A stretch of DNA of 44,669 nt from contig JABJEK010000002.1 in the NCBI GenBank assembly GCA_018702955.1, forward strand, positions 1 to 44,669, written 5' to 3'. The translations under genes and the position numbers were made by a program. The notes under the pieces were generated by a model. It had not been told where the DNA came from. It made no database searches and worked only from the letters and a program-made list of their open reading frames with translations. Below, in pieces: positions 26,932-37,861 of the stretch. The first letter of the stretch is position 1. Each line of letters opens with the position of its first letter. This stretch comes from Rhodospirillaceae bacterium (GTDB lineage: Bacteria; Pseudomonadota; Alphaproteobacteria; UBA6615).

Positions 26932-27035
26932 GGTGGTCCTGTTTGGTCCTCTCGCGTGTTCTCCACTCAATGTGGGTGCGCGCCGGTCGTTGGCAAACCC
27001 TTGGCAAATTCGGCCTGATCGTCCATATCAACGTC

Positions 27036-27311
27036 ATGTCCGATAAACATGACAATCCATCCGACGAACAGGTGCGTGCCACGCCGCAGTATCGCGTCCG
27101 CAAGCCGGAGGGTGAGACTTCAGCACCAAAATCCGCCCAAAATACGGCGGAAACACCTGCCGTCACGTCCGCCGCGCCGAGCGCCGCCGATGCAAAACCC
27201 GACGGCGCGGACAAGGCGCCCGATGCGCCAAAGGAAATCGGTGGCCCCAAGGGGTTGGAGCCGACCCGGTTCGGCGACTGGGAACGCGACGGGCGCTGCG
27301 TCGATTTCTGA
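27036..27311 (+). CDS. DUF1674 protein, SDHAF4-like succinate dehydrogenase assembly factor
   Basis: The 91-residue protein ends with KEIGGPKGLEPTRFGDWERDGRCVDF, the diagnostic C-terminus of DUF1674 and mitochondrial SDHAF4, which binds flavinylated SdhA during complex II assembly. The preceding 65 residues are charged and Ala/Pro-rich, probably disordered. I choose ATG 27036 because upstream in-frame sequence reads as noise. It is divergent from htpX across a 104-base gap and precedes an exonuclease gene by 25 bases. The family is largely alphaproteobacterial and mitochondrial. Confidence 0.92.
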   Translation: MSDKHDNPSDEQVRATPQYRVRKPEGETSAPKSAQNTAETPAVTSAAPSAADAKPDGADKAPDAPKEIGGPKGLEPTRFGDWERDGRCVDF

Positions 27312-27336
27312 CGCGCCCGCCTGACGCATCCAAAGC

Positions 27337-27909
27337 ATGCCCGACACATTGAAGGATGTAGTGCCCGCATCGGGGGTGATCATCATCGCCGATTTGGAAT
27401 ACACATCATGGGAGGGTGCGCTGGAGAGCGGCTGGTCCGCGCCGGGCCAGTTTCGCGAGATCGTGCAAATCGGCGCGGTGCGCGTCGATGTGGGCGACGG
27501 CTTCGCCGAGCTGGCGCATTTCTCGGTACTTGTCCGCCCGACGATCAACCCCGAACTGTCGGATTACTTCACTGCCCTGACCGGGATCACCAATGACGCT
27601 GTGGCGCGCGATGGCGTCAGCCTCGAAAACGCGTTGGTTGCGTTTGCCGACTTTGCGGGCGGTGACGTGATCCTGACCCACGGGCGCGACGATCTGGTGG
27701 TCGGCGAGGATTGCGCGCTGAAGGATCTGGGAAACCCGTTTGCGGATGCCGACTGGCGCGACATCAACCCGCCGCTTCGCGCCATCACGGACAAACGGCT
27801 GATGAGTTCGGACCTGCCGGCATTCTTTGGCCTCGGTCGTGCCGAGAACGCCCATGACGCGCTCGCCGATGCGCGGGTGTTGGCGCGGGTGCTGGCGCAC
27901 CTTCAATAG
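27337..27909 (+). CDS. DEDDh-type 3'-5' exonuclease (ERI-1/KapD-like)
   Basis: The 190-residue protein has an ADLEYTSWEG segment (about 18-27) supplying the first Asp and Glu of the DEDDh site, FREIVQIGAVRVD, the ALTGITNDAV segment and a late AHDALADARVLARVL with the His-Asp pair. This is the RNase T/ERI-1-like exonuclease pattern. Members trim single-stranded or structured RNA or DNA; the substrate is not evident. It follows the DUF1674 gene by 25 bases and is convergent with the ABM-fold gene 28 bases away. Confidence 0.87.
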   Translation: MPDTLKDVVPASGVIIIADLEYTSWEGALESGWSAPGQFREIVQIGAVRVDVGDGFAELAHFSVLVRPTINPELSDYFTALTGITNDAVARDGVSLENALVAFADFAGGDVILTHGRDDLVVGEDCALKDLGNPFADADWRDINPPLRAITDKRLMSSDLPAFFGLGRAENAHDALADARVLARVLAHLQ

Positions 27910-27937
27910 CGAAGATCGATTCTGAATCTCTGGCGCG

Positions 27938-28228
27938 TCAACCCTTGGGAATCTCCGCGACCACGTCCAGCATGCGGCCCATGGGCCCGAATTCACCGAG
28001 CGTCGCGCCAATCTGCTCGGCGTTGGAATCGCGGAAGTTGATGAAGTCCTGGTGGGTGTCCCAGCGCATGTAGTTGAGCACTGTACCCGTCGCGGCTTCG
28101 ACATGGATGGTCGCGCCGTGGAACTCCGGCTGGGCTGCGACGAGGGTGCCGGTAATTTGTTTCAGGGCCGCGGCGCAGGCGTCGACCCGCTCGGGACCGA
28201 CGGCGAATTCCACCATAACAATCTGCAC
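27938..28228 (-). CDS. ABM-fold putative quinol monooxygenase
   Basis: The 96-residue protein has the dimeric alpha-beta ABM ferredoxin-like pattern: IVMVEFAVGPERVDACAAALKQI, EFHGATIHVEA, VLNYMRWDTHQDFINFRDS, ending IPKG. Members oxidise quinol-type compounds without cofactors, or act as dehydratases. It shares one base with the end of the large membrane protein gene upstream and is probably cotranscribed. The specific substrate is unknown. Confidence 0.8.
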   Translation of the reverse strand: MQIVMVEFAVGPERVDACAAALKQITGTLVAAQPEFHGATIHVEAATGTVLNYMRWDTHQDFINFRDSNAEQIGATLGEFGPMGRMLDVVAEIPKG

Positions 28229-30324
28229 TACTCTTTTTCCTCGTCTGTTTGGTCGTTGTTTTCGTCCGGCCCGCGCGTGTTGGTGCGCAGGCGGTCAAAA
28301 TCGAAAATAGTCGAATCATGCCGCGTGAATGCGGGTTCTGTGGGCTGCGGACGAGTCTCGGGTTCCGGACGAGCAGCGGGCTGGGCCGGCTCGATAGGGA
28401 CGTTGGCGGGCGCGTCGCGTTCGGTGCGTGCCGTGTCCTCAGCTGGCGGCCTGTTGTCCGGCTCCGTCCTGGGCTCGTTCGTCTCTCTGGGTTTGTCCTG
28501 CGGCACGGCATTTTCCTCGACCACGGTGCCGCCGAGCTTGGCCCAGTCGATACCGGTTTCCTGGACGGCTTCGTGCTGTGTGTCTGGTTTTGGTGTGGCC
28601 GGTTTCGGTGCGGTTGGCGGGTCGAGCCGATCTGATGCCGGGGGTTCTTTTCGCGCGCGCGGCTCGGCCCGTCCCGAGGGTTCGGTCCGTGTCGACGAAA
28701 CTGCCCGTTCCAGCGCGTCGCGTTTGGCGCGTTTGCGCCGCCATGGCAGCCCGCCCTTGGGCTTGCCCGAAGCAGCGGGCTCTGCCGGCGTGTCGGATGC
28801 TACTGGTGCGATGGGTTCGCGCGGTGCCGGTTCCGCAGGTTGCGCAACCGGCTCTGCGGGGACGTCGGCTGGTTCGTTATCGAACGCTGGTTCTTCATAC
28901 TTGGCCGGTTCGGGCTCGATTTCAGGTTCGGGCTCGATCTCCGGCGGGGTGTCGAAATTCCGGTCGGAATCGAATCCCGGTTCGTCATGCGCGCCAGGCT
29001 CGGGGTGTTCAAAATGTTCGACCGTGTCGCGGGCGGCGAATTCCTCGGCTGGTGCCGGCGGCGCCACATTGCGCGCGCGGCGTCCGAACATGGTTCCCAG
29101 TGTGACCAGCACCAGGGCCGCGCCGAGAAGGCCGGTTGCGAGCCACATTTCGGGGATGGGCAGGAGCGGCACGGAAGCCGGCGCGGCGATCCGGGCGACG
29201 AGTACCGTGATCAGCAGGATTGTCGCGAGCACGCCGAGGCCGACCTCGACGATCGAGAGCCAGATCATGGCGAATGATGCACCGAGCATGGCCATGGCTG
29301 CGCAGGTCAGGACCAACAGGATGAGTTGTTCTTGTGTGTAGGGCCAAACGAAGACCCCCAGCGAACCGGTCGTCGGCGCAAACATGAAGTCGGTGGCGGC
29401 CATTAGCCCGGTGGTGATGAACAGGAAGATGATGGTTGTCGCCAGGACATGCTGGCGTCGCCGAGGCCCGAAGACGCGGGCGAAAATGAAACCGCCAAAC
29501 CCCAGGCAGAGGGTTGCGGCGATGGTTGACCCCAACCCGAATCCCTCGAGCGGGCTTTTGCGGGCGAAGTCTGCCAGATAGGTGGTCGCGGCGTGACCGG
29601 TGAGCGCCAACGCGATCAACAGCGCGTAAATCTGCGGACCCGTCAGAATAAACCCCAGCGCCGCGCGCGCATCGGCACGCAGCTCGGCGGAGAAGAGAGC
29701 GTTCGGTCGGCCGCCGCGGGCGCGGCCCATCGCCCGAAACAGGGCGAGCACGAGCAGGACCGTCAGGACGATCGCCAGCCAGCCCATCGGTTCAATTCCG
29801 CCCGCCCCATTTGTTAATGTCGCGATGCGGTCTTCGACCCCCGGGCGCGTCAACAGGCCGACGAGGGCAACAAGGATGAAGGGGCCGAGGATAAGGCCCG
29901 GCATGCCGGCGGCGATCTGTCGATGGGAGCCGTAATGGCCGAGCACCAGAATGGGCAGCACCAGCAAGGCGCCGGCGCCCAGATTGAGGGCCGTGCGGCC
30001 CCACTGGAATGTCGCGGGTGATGCGATGGTCAGCATCGCCGCGACGGCGACAACTATCGAGAGCACGGCCAGGAACATCGCCTTGCGCCCGCCAATGACA
30101 TACGCCACCAGCAGGCCGATGATGCTCCCCGCAATGACGGAGCCCGGCTGCGCCTCAAGTGAAAGCGCACTGGCAGCATTTCCGACGGCACTTGGCTCGT
30201 TCCCCGCGACCGAAATCGACAGGAACTGCAGGACGGGTATCAATGCTGCCGGTAGCGCGACCAACAGGACGAGAGAAATCAGCGGCAAGCGCACGTGCGC
30301 GATGTCATCGGGCTCGTATGTCAC
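28228..30324 (-). CDS. Polytopic membrane protein with long acidic Pro/Glu-rich tail, function unknown
   Basis: The 698-residue protein has about 12 hydrophobic segments between residues 12 and 415 (for example near 12-35, 60-100, 110-160, 178-197, 225-285, 290-315, 328-382 and 392-415). This topology resembles a transporter of the MFS class, though I cannot see a signature motif. From about 420 onward it is disordered, with repeats of the EPEP type, then a basic GGLPWRRKRAKRD patch near 545 and a highly charged end. It lies 36 bases downstream of acs, so it may be cotranscribed with it. I do not recognise a family. Confidence 0.7.
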   Translation of the reverse strand: MTYEPDDIAHVRLPLISLVLLVALPAALIPVLQFLSISVAGNEPSAVGNAASALSLEAQPGSVIAGSIIGLLVAYVIGGRKAMFLAVLSIVVAVAAMLTIASPATFQWGRTALNLGAGALLVLPILVLGHYGSHRQIAAGMPGLILGPFILVALVGLLTRPGVEDRIATLTNGAGGIEPMGWLAIVLTVLLVLALFRAMGRARGGRPNALFSAELRADARAALGFILTGPQIYALLIALALTGHAATTYLADFARKSPLEGFGLGSTIAATLCLGFGGFIFARVFGPRRRQHVLATTIIFLFITTGLMAATDFMFAPTTGSLGVFVWPYTQEQLILLVLTCAAMAMLGASFAMIWLSIVEVGLGVLATILLITVLVARIAAPASVPLLPIPEMWLATGLLGAALVLVTLGTMFGRRARNVAPPAPAEEFAARDTVEHFEHPEPGAHDEPGFDSDRNFDTPPEIEPEPEIEPEPAKYEEPAFDNEPADVPAEPVAQPAEPAPREPIAPVASDTPAEPAASGKPKGGLPWRRKRAKRDALERAVSSTRTEPSGRAEPRARKEPPASDRLDPPTAPKPATPKPDTQHEAVQETGIDWAKLGGTVVEENAVPQDKPRETNEPRTEPDNRPPAEDTARTERDAPANVPIEPAQPAARPEPETRPQPTEPAFTRHDSTIFDFDRLRTNTRGPDENNDQTDEEKE

Positions 30325-30360
30325 AACAATGCCTACATAGCTTTGTATGCCTGCGTCGGG

Positions 30361-32304
<1,944 letters not shown>

Positions 32305-32450
32305 GGCGCGTACTCTCCCCTTGTGATCTCGTTGTCCGGCGTTTGCGTGTTTGAGCCCGCCAGATTGGTTGCGGCGCATTATCGGGAAATCGGCCCGACC
32401 AGACAACTGCAAGCAGCGCCGTTTGTCTCGTTCTTTTGGTGAAGAGGGTC

Positions 32451-32849
32451 CTAGGCGCCGAAGAGAACCATCCCGTCATCGTCGACCATGACCGGCAACT
32501 GCCTCAGTGACTTGCCAACACAGGGGCCTTTCACACAATACCCGTCTTCCTTGCGGAACAGGGCCCAATGGGTGGAGCACAGGATCAGCTTACGGTCGAC
32601 GTCGAGGAAGGTGTCGGGCTTCAGCTCCAGATGCGTGCCTTGGTGGGGGCAGACATTCATGTAGCAGAACAGCGCGCCGTCTTCGTCGCCCGGGATGACG
32701 AAGACAGGCATCGTTGCATCCGGGTTGTCCTCGAAAATGTGATGCAGGACGAACCCCTTGCCGGCCTCGCCGATCTCGTCGGCATGACACAGTACACGGC
32801 GGTTGCCGCGCATCACCGGCTGGGCGGTGTCATCGTTTTCGGTGCTCAC
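32451..32849 (-). CDS. Rieske [2Fe-2S] ferredoxin-type protein
   Basis: From GTG 32849 the protein is 132 residues, and this start overlaps the upstream EVE stop by 4 bases (GTGA). Rieske cluster ligands are CPH at about 67-69 and CSTH at about 91-94, a CXH-X21-CXXH arrangement. There is no membrane segment and no oxygenase domain, so it is probably a soluble electron carrier or a dioxygenase-type ferredoxin. An ATG at 32885 would overlap the EVE gene by 40 bases and adds RG-rich residues, so I reject it. Confidence 0.85.
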   Translation of the reverse strand: MSTENDDTAQPVMRGNRRVLCHADEIGEAGKGFVLHHIFEDNPDATMPVFVIPGDEDGALFCYMNVCPHQGTHLELKPDTFLDVDRKLILCSTHWALFRKEDGYCVKGPCVGKSLRQLPVMVDDDGMVLFGA

Positions 32850-33259
32850 GGTTTCACGCCGGCCATCCGGCACACCTCGCGCCATTCGGCGGCTTTGACC
32901 GGCTGCCCCGACAGGTGCGAATCATTGACCAGCACCATGTCGGCGAGCTTCGGGTTCGACTTGACGTCGGCCAGCGTGACCGGGGTCTCGACCGGCTTCC
33001 CGGTCTTGATGTCGACCATGCCGAAGCGGCCGGACTCGTCCGTATGATCGGGGTAGTGCGTCCGCACCACTTCGACGATCCCGACGACCTGCTTCTCGTT
33101 CACCGAATGATAGAAGAAGCCTTTGTCGCCGACCTTCATGGCCTTCATGTTGTTGTCGGCCTGATAGTTCCGGACGCCGTCCCAATGCGCGGTGCTCTTT
33201 TTGACCTGGTCGTCCCATGACCAGGCGCCCGGTTCGGATTCGAATGGCCAATAAGCCAT
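32846..33259 (-). CDS. EVE domain-containing protein
   Basis: The 137-residue protein begins MAYWPFESEPGAWSWDDQVKKSTAHWDGVRNYQADNNM. With KVGDKGFFYHSVNEKQVVGIVEVV and HYPDHTDESGRFGMVDI it is a full EVE domain of the PUA-like superfamily, thought to bind modified bases in RNA or DNA. The gene sits in the order gpsA-EVE that recurs in Alphaproteobacteria. The long upstream frame (to 33388) has no EVE-like sequence, so the ATG at 33259 is favoured. Confidence 0.92.
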   Translation of the reverse strand: MAYWPFESEPGAWSWDDQVKKSTAHWDGVRNYQADNNMKAMKVGDKGFFYHSVNEKQVVGIVEVVRTHYPDHTDESGRFGMVDIKTGKPVETPVTLADVKSNPKLADMVLVNDSHLSGQPVKAAEWREVCRMAGVKP

Positions 33260-33320
33260 GGCGGTTGTCCTTCGTTGATTCCTGTTGGTTTCCATATAGG
33301 GCAAGTCGGCGCGTTGCCAA

Positions 33321-34307
33321 TCAGCCCTCGGCGCGCAGGGGTCGCGCCAGAATATCGGTGATGGTCTCATCCACACCCGCGCCGTCATGCAGGATTGCGC
33401 TGACCGCCGCGCAGATCGGCATTTCGACCCCCAGCGCTGCTGCGCGGGTCAGGACGGCGGGTGCCGTGGTGGCACCTTCCGCGACGGAAGATTTTCCGGC
33501 GATGGCATCGGCATAGGGGGTTCCCGACCCGAGCGCTTCACCGAGGGAATAGTTGCGTGACGCCGTGGAGGTGCAGGTCAGGGTCAGATCACCGAGACCG
33601 GACAGACCCATGAGCGTGCGCGGGTCCGCGTCGAGCGCGGCGGCAAACCGGGCGATCTCGGCCAGCCCGCGCGCGATGATGGCGGCGCGGGCATTCTGGC
33701 CGAGCGCGCGTCCCTCGACGATCCCGCAGGCGATGGCGATCACATTCTTGATGGCGCCGCCGACCTCGGCACCGACCAGATCGGTCGCGGTGTAGGGGCG
33801 AAACGACGGTGTGCCGAGTGCGGTCGCCAGACGGGCGGCCGTGTCGGCATTGGTGCAGGCGAGCGTGACCGCGGTCGGCAGCCCGCGGGCCACCTCGGCG
33901 GCGAAGGTCGGGCCGGACAGCACGGCCAGGTTTGCGCCCGGCATGGTCTCTTCGGCCACCTCGTTCATCAGCTTGCCGGTGTCGAGCTCGATACCCTTCG
34001 AACAGATGATCATCGGCGTGCCCGGCGCCGGCGCCAGTGTCGTGAGTGTTGCGCGCAGGAACTGGGCCGGGGTGACCATCACGATCGCATCGGCACTGTC
34101 GGCGGCATGGGCGAGGTCGTCGGTTGCTACAATCGCAGGGTCGAGCGCGATGCCCGGCAGGAAAACCTTGTTCTCGTGTTCGGTATTAATGGCGGCGGCG
34201 GTTTCCGCTTCGTGGGCATGGATCACCACGTCGCGCCCGGCGCGTCGCGCCACGGTGGCAAGGGCGGTGCCCCAGGCGCCGGCTCCGATCACGGCTATCC
34301 GCTGCAT
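33321..34307 (-). CDS. gpsA: Glycerol-3-phosphate dehydrogenase [NAD(P)+]
   Basis: The 328-residue protein has the Rossmann motif IAVIGAGAWGTALATVARR, VMVTPAQFL, ICSKGIELDTGKLMNEV, LSGPTFAAEVARGLPTA and the catalytic-lysine KNVIAIACGIVEG, then GLSGLGDLTLTCTS. It makes sn-glycerol-3-phosphate for phospholipids from dihydroxyacetone phosphate. It lies 9 bases after the 2OG-Fe(II)-type gene in the tsaD run and 61 bases upstream of the EVE gene. Confidence 0.97.
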   Translation of the reverse strand: MQRIAVIGAGAWGTALATVARRAGRDVVIHAHEAETAAAINTEHENKVFLPGIALDPAIVATDDLAHAADSADAIVMVTPAQFLRATLTTLAPAPGTPMIICSKGIELDTGKLMNEVAEETMPGANLAVLSGPTFAAEVARGLPTAVTLACTNADTAARLATALGTPSFRPYTATDLVGAEVGGAIKNVIAIACGIVEGRALGQNARAAIIARGLAEIARFAAALDADPRTLMGLSGLGDLTLTCTSTASRNYSLGEALGSGTPYADAIAGKSSVAEGATTAPAVLTRAAALGVEMPICAAVSAILHDGAGVDETITDILARPLRAEG

Positions 34308-34316
34308 GCGCCGCTC

Positions 34317-34958
34317 CTAGCTCAAATTTATCGCGACGGAAATACGGGTGCCGTCGCCGAAGTAAGGGCGCACGGCATGGGACACCCAGGACGGGAACAT
34401 CAACACGGTTCCGGGCATGGGGCTGATTGACTCGCTGGCCCCGAACGCCGCGCCACCGGGCACATTCGGCACCAGTTCCGGCCGGAACATCGCCGGCGCC
34501 ACGCCGCGTGGGTCCTGGAGTTCGAACTGTCCGCCCAGTGACGGGTCGGCGGCGGCACCGCCATCATCGACGTAATAGACGGCGGACCAGACGCAACCCG
34601 GATGGGTGTGGAACTCATTGCCATGCCCCGAGCGATTGACGTTCGCCCAGGCGTTTGTGCGCCAGTCCTGGGGGGCGGGTTTGCCGTGACGATCGATGGT
34701 CAGGGTGTCGGCCATGTGGCGCACGAAGGAGAGCAGATACCCAAAGGCTTCGCCGCCCCACTCCGACATGTCCCATGTTGATTGCCAGCCGCCGAGATTG
34801 GAATGATCGGTGGAGGGCTCCTGTTCGCATCGCGCGATGATTGCCTCGCGCAGCGCGCCACTGATGCGGGCGCCCTCGGGCAGGGACGCGACAGCCACCG
34901 GCGTCGCGAACAGCGGCTGGATATCGATTTTCGTGCTCGGGGTTCCGTCGGCGGCCAT
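34317..34958 (-). CDS. Putative 2OG-Fe(II) oxygenase (TIGR02466-like)
   Basis: The 213-residue protein has WANVNRSGHGNEFHTHPGCVWSAVYYVD, with the HxH segment that often carries iron ligands, and VLMFPSWVSHAVRPYFGDGTRISVAINL, with the distal His and the Arg that binds 2-oxoglutarate. This pattern fits the TIGR02466 group of putative 2OG-Fe(II) oxygenases; no substrate is known. It lies between tsaD and gpsA, 24 bases from tsaD and 9 from gpsA, so it is likely cotranscribed. This pair is usually adjacent, so the gene may be an insertion specific to this lineage. Confidence 0.8.
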   Translation of the reverse strand: MAADGTPSTKIDIQPLFATPVAVASLPEGARISGALREAIIARCEQEPSTDHSNLGGWQSTWDMSEWGGEAFGYLLSFVRHMADTLTIDRHGKPAPQDWRTNAWANVNRSGHGNEFHTHPGCVWSAVYYVDDGGAAADPSLGGQFELQDPRGVAPAMFRPELVPNVPGGAAFGASESISPMPGTVLMFPSWVSHAVRPYFGDGTRISVAINLS

Positions 34959-34982
34959 GATGTTTCTCTCCCGGCGCGCAGC

Positions 34983-36020
34983 TTATTGCGCAGCGTGCAG
35001 TTCGGCCAGCGGCCAGCGCGGACGCGGCCGAAAGTCGAGCGTGTCGGGCGCACCTGTCCGCAGCCGCTCGATGCCGGCCCATGCGACCATCGCGGCGTTG
35101 TCGGTGCACAGCGCCGGCGGCGGGGCGACCATCGATGCGCCCTGGGCCTCGCTGACCGTGGTCAATGCGCTGCGGAGCGTCTGGTTGGAGGCCACGCCGC
35201 CCGCCGCGACCAGAACCGGAGAGACGTCGGGGTGGCGTGTGGCGAATTCGGCCAATGCGTGCCGGCATCGGTCGGCCAGGACATCGGCGACGGCGGTCTG
35301 AAACCCGGCGGCGAGGTCAGCGGCGTCTTGTGTGCTCGGGTCGTGGCCGAGATCGAGTGCCGCCTGGCGGACGGCCGTCTTCAGGCCGGAGAAAGAGAAA
35401 TCACAACCCGGCCTGCCCTTGAGTGGCCGCGGGAGATGGAATCGTGCCGGATCGCCATCGCGCGCCGCGGCCTCGACGGCGGGGCCACCGGGAAATCCGA
35501 GGCCGAGTAGTTTTGCCGTTTTGTCGAATGCCTCGCCGATCGCGTCATCCATTGTCGTGCCCAGCAGCACATGCCGGCCGACACCTTCGACGATCAGCAA
35601 CTGGCAATGGCCACCCGAAATCAGCAAAAGCAGGTAGGGGAAGGCAACGTCGTCGGTGAGCCGGGCCGTCAGCGCGTGGGCTTCAAGATGATTGACCGCG
35701 ATGAAGGGCAGGTTGCGTGCCGCGGCGATGGCCTTGGCCGTCATCACTCCGACGATCACCCCGCCGATCAGCCCGGGCCCGCCGGTCGCGGCGATGCCGT
35801 CGAGCGCGTCCAGATCTACGCCCGCCTCGTCGCGCGCCCGCGCGATGATCGAATCCAGATGCTCGAGATGCGCGCGTGCCGCGATCTCGGGGACCACGCC
35901 GCCGAACGGCCGATGGTCATCCAGCTGGCTGAGCACGACGTTGGACAAAATCGACCGGTCGTCGGACACGATTGCGGCCGCCGTCTCGTCGCAACTGGTT
36001 TCAATTCCGAGTACACGCAT
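34983..36020 (-). CDS. tsaD: tRNA N6-adenosine threonylcarbamoyltransferase TsaD
   Basis: From ATG 36020 the protein is 345 residues, starting [18 protein letters not shown]. The ASKHA-type motifs are [25 protein letters not shown] (metal-binding His pair), [17 protein letters not shown] and [13 protein letters not shown]. It transfers the threonylcarbamoyl group to A37 of ANN-decoding tRNAs with TsaB and TsaE. The frame opens at 36092, but the [12 protein letters not shown] start is the family norm. It is divergent from hemC across 100 bases, an order conserved in Alphaproteobacteria. Confidence 0.97.
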   Translation of the reverse strand: MRVLGIETSCDETAAAIVSDDRSILSNVVLSQLDDHRPFGGVVPEIAARAHLEHLDSIIARARDEAGVDLDALDGIAATGGPGLIGGVIVGVMTAKAIAAARNLPFIAVNHLEAHALTARLTDDVAFPYLLLLISGGHCQLLIVEGVGRHVLLGTTMDDAIGEAFDKTAKLLGLGFPGGPAVEAAARDGDPARFHLPRPLKGRPGCDFSFSGLKTAVRQAALDLGHDPSTQDAADLAAGFQTAVADVLADRCRHALAEFATRHPDVSPVLVAAGGVASNQTLRSALTTVSEAQGASMVAPPPALCTDNAAMVAWAGIERLRTGAPDTLDFRPRPRWPLAELHAAQ

Positions 36021-36120
36021 GGGGATCATATAACCCATTTGACGGGCGGCGTCGCACCGTTGGGAATGCATGTTGGAGAAGCGATTTTGCAATCGGCGCG
36101 CATGCGGCTATGAGTTTTAC

Positions 36121-37044
36121 ATGAACGACACGAAACTCCGTATTGGCACCCGGGGCAGTCCGCTCGCCCTGTATCAGGCAAACACGGTGCGCGACCTGCT
36201 GGTTGCGGCCAACCCGGGCGCGCCCGCACCCGAAATCGTCCCGATCCGTACCACCGGGGACGCGGTCACGGACCGCCCGCTTGCAGAGCTGGGCGGGAAG
36301 GGGCTGTTCACCAAGGAGATTGACCGCGCGCAGCTGGATGGTGAGATCGATATCGCGGTGCATTCGGCCAAGGATATGGAAACCTGGCTCGTCGAAGGTA
36401 TCGCTATCGGTGCGGCACTGGCGCGGGAAGATCCGCGTGATGCGCTGATCGGTGCGGCCTCCATCGCGTCCATTCCCGAAGGCGGGCGGGTCGGCACGGC
36501 GTCCTTGCGCCGGCGCGCGCAATTGCTCGCACTGCGGCCGGACCTGGAAACGGTCCTGTTTCGCGGCAATGTGGAGACCCGGCTGCGCAAACTTCGCGAC
36601 GGCGAGGCGGATGCGACCCTGCTTGCCTATGCGGGCCTGCGCCGGCTGGGCCGGGACGATGCGGCCGACGCGGTTCTGGATGTGGATGAGATGTTGCCGG
36701 CTGCGGGCCAGGGGATCATCGCGATCACCCATCGCAATGACGATAACCGGGCCGTGGGCGCGCTTGGGGCGATTTCGAATACCGCCACGATGATGTGTCT
36801 GCGTGCCGAGCGCGCGATGCTCGATGCGCTCGACGGGACCTGTCACACCCCGATTGCCGGGCTTGCACGCCTGGAGGGTGAGGAGATGCACCTGACGGGA
36901 CTTGCCGCCTGGCCGGACGGGCGTGACCTGGTGCGGCTGTCTCAAACCGGTCTGGCGGCGGACCCCGAAGCCCTCGGTCAGGTTGTCGGCGCGGAATTGC
37001 GCACGCGGATGGGCCCCGATTTCTTCGCAGCCCTCGGCGATTGA
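36121..37044 (+). CDS. hemC: Porphobilinogen deaminase (hydroxymethylbilane synthase)
   Basis: From ATG 36121 the protein is 307 residues. It starts MNDTKLRIGTRGSPLALYQ and has GDAVTDRPLAELGGKGLFTKEID, AVHSAKDMET, GTASLRRRAQLLALRPDL, FRGNVETRLRKL and the dipyrromethane-cofactor cysteine in LDGTCHTPIAGLA. It polymerises four porphobilinogens for heme and corrinoids. It is the first gene of the hemC-hemD-mitofilin-hemY series and is divergent from tsaD. The stop is followed after one base by the hemD ATG. Confidence 0.97.
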   Translation: MNDTKLRIGTRGSPLALYQANTVRDLLVAANPGAPAPEIVPIRTTGDAVTDRPLAELGGKGLFTKEIDRAQLDGEIDIAVHSAKDMETWLVEGIAIGAALAREDPRDALIGAASIASIPEGGRVGTASLRRRAQLLALRPDLETVLFRGNVETRLRKLRDGEADATLLAYAGLRRLGRDDAADAVLDVDEMLPAAGQGIIAITHRNDDNRAVGALGAISNTATMMCLRAERAMLDALDGTCHTPIAGLARLEGEEMHLTGLAAWPDGRDLVRLSQTGLAADPEALGQVVGAELRTRMGPDFFAALGD

Positions 37045-37045
37045 T

Positions 37046-37759
37046 ATGCGCGTCCTGGTGACCCGGCCCCGACCCGATGCGGTCGAAACGGCAGATGAAC
37101 TGATGGCGCTTGGTCATGAGCCGGTGGTGGCGCCGTTGCTTGCCGTGACGTTTGATTCCGGCGCGACTCTCGATGTGGCGGGTATTCAGGCGGTTCTGAT
37201 CACCAGTGCCAATGGCGCGCGTGCGCTGGCTTCGGCGACATCGCGGCGCGATTTGCCCGTTTTCGCCGTGGGCGCCGCCAGTGCCGCCGCCGCACGGCAA
37301 TCTGGGTTCGAGCGAACCGAGAGCGCCGACGGTGATGTGGAGTCGCTTGCCGACCTGGTGTTGGCCCGGCTGGCCCCAAAGGACGGCGCGCTGGTTCATG
37401 TGGCGGGAACGGTAACCGCCGGCGATTTGTCGGGAAGGCTCGCAAGTTCGGGCTTCGATGTGTGCCGGAGGGTGCTGTACGAGGCGAAACCGGTGGGGGA
37501 ATTGCCCGAAGAAATAGAACACCCTCTTGAAGAAGGTACTCTGGACGCCGTGTTGTTCTATTCACCACGTACGGCGGCGCAATTTTCGGACCTCGTGGCG
37601 GCCAAGGGGTTGGCGGGGCATTGCAGCGGGATCATCGCGCTCGCGCTGTCAGACGCAGTCGCGGAGAAGCTTTCAGGGCTTGGGTTTGCGGATGTCCGGA
37701 TTGCGGAAACACCCGATCAAGCCAGCCTGTTTCGGGCTCTTGGTGTGACGAGTACATAG
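37046..37759 (+). CDS. hemD: Uroporphyrinogen-III synthase
   Basis: The 237-residue protein begins MRVLVTRPRPDAVETADELMALGHEPVVAPLL and has LITSANGARALAS, FAVGAASAAAARQSGF, VLFYSPRTAAQFSDL and ALSDAVAEKL, the HemD pattern of two alternating domains. It cyclises hydroxymethylbilane with D-ring inversion. It starts one base after hemC, so the two are cotranscribed. Sequence conservation in this family is low, but context is decisive. Confidence 0.94.
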   Translation: MRVLVTRPRPDAVETADELMALGHEPVVAPLLAVTFDSGATLDVAGIQAVLITSANGARALASATSRRDLPVFAVGAASAAAARQSGFERTESADGDVESLADLVLARLAPKDGALVHVAGTVTAGDLSGRLASSGFDVCRRVLYEAKPVGELPEEIEHPLEEGTLDAVLFYSPRTAAQFSDLVAAKGLAGHCSGIIALALSDAVAEKLSGLGFADVRIAETPDQASLFRALGVTST

Positions 37760-37840
37760 ACGTACGCCTAATTCATCGATGTAATGCCTCGAATCTGTGG
37801 CGCGAAAATGAGATCAGGCGTATGTACGTGTTAGTACGCA
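37752..37840 (+). promoter_or_regulatory. Paired GTAC-N6-GTACGC repeats between hemD and the mitofilin-like gene
   Basis: GTAC occurs at 37752, 37762, 37824 and 37834, giving two copies of GTAC-N6-GTACGC (37752-37767 and 37824-37839) with a 10-base period inside each. TACGCCT (37763-37769) and AGGCGTA (37816-37822) also form an inverted repeat. A GAATC, which is a GANTC-type CcrM site, lies at 37791. The 102-base gap may carry its own promoter. No regulator is assigned. Confidence 0.35.
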
Positions 37841-37861
37841 GAGAAAAAATGGAAATAGACC

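Noticed and set aside
28052..29341. Long plus-strand open frame opposite the large membrane protein
   Set aside because: Its Ser/Gly-rich translation is the antisense reading of the Pro/Glu-rich tail in GC-rich DNA, and the minus-strand gene is convincing.
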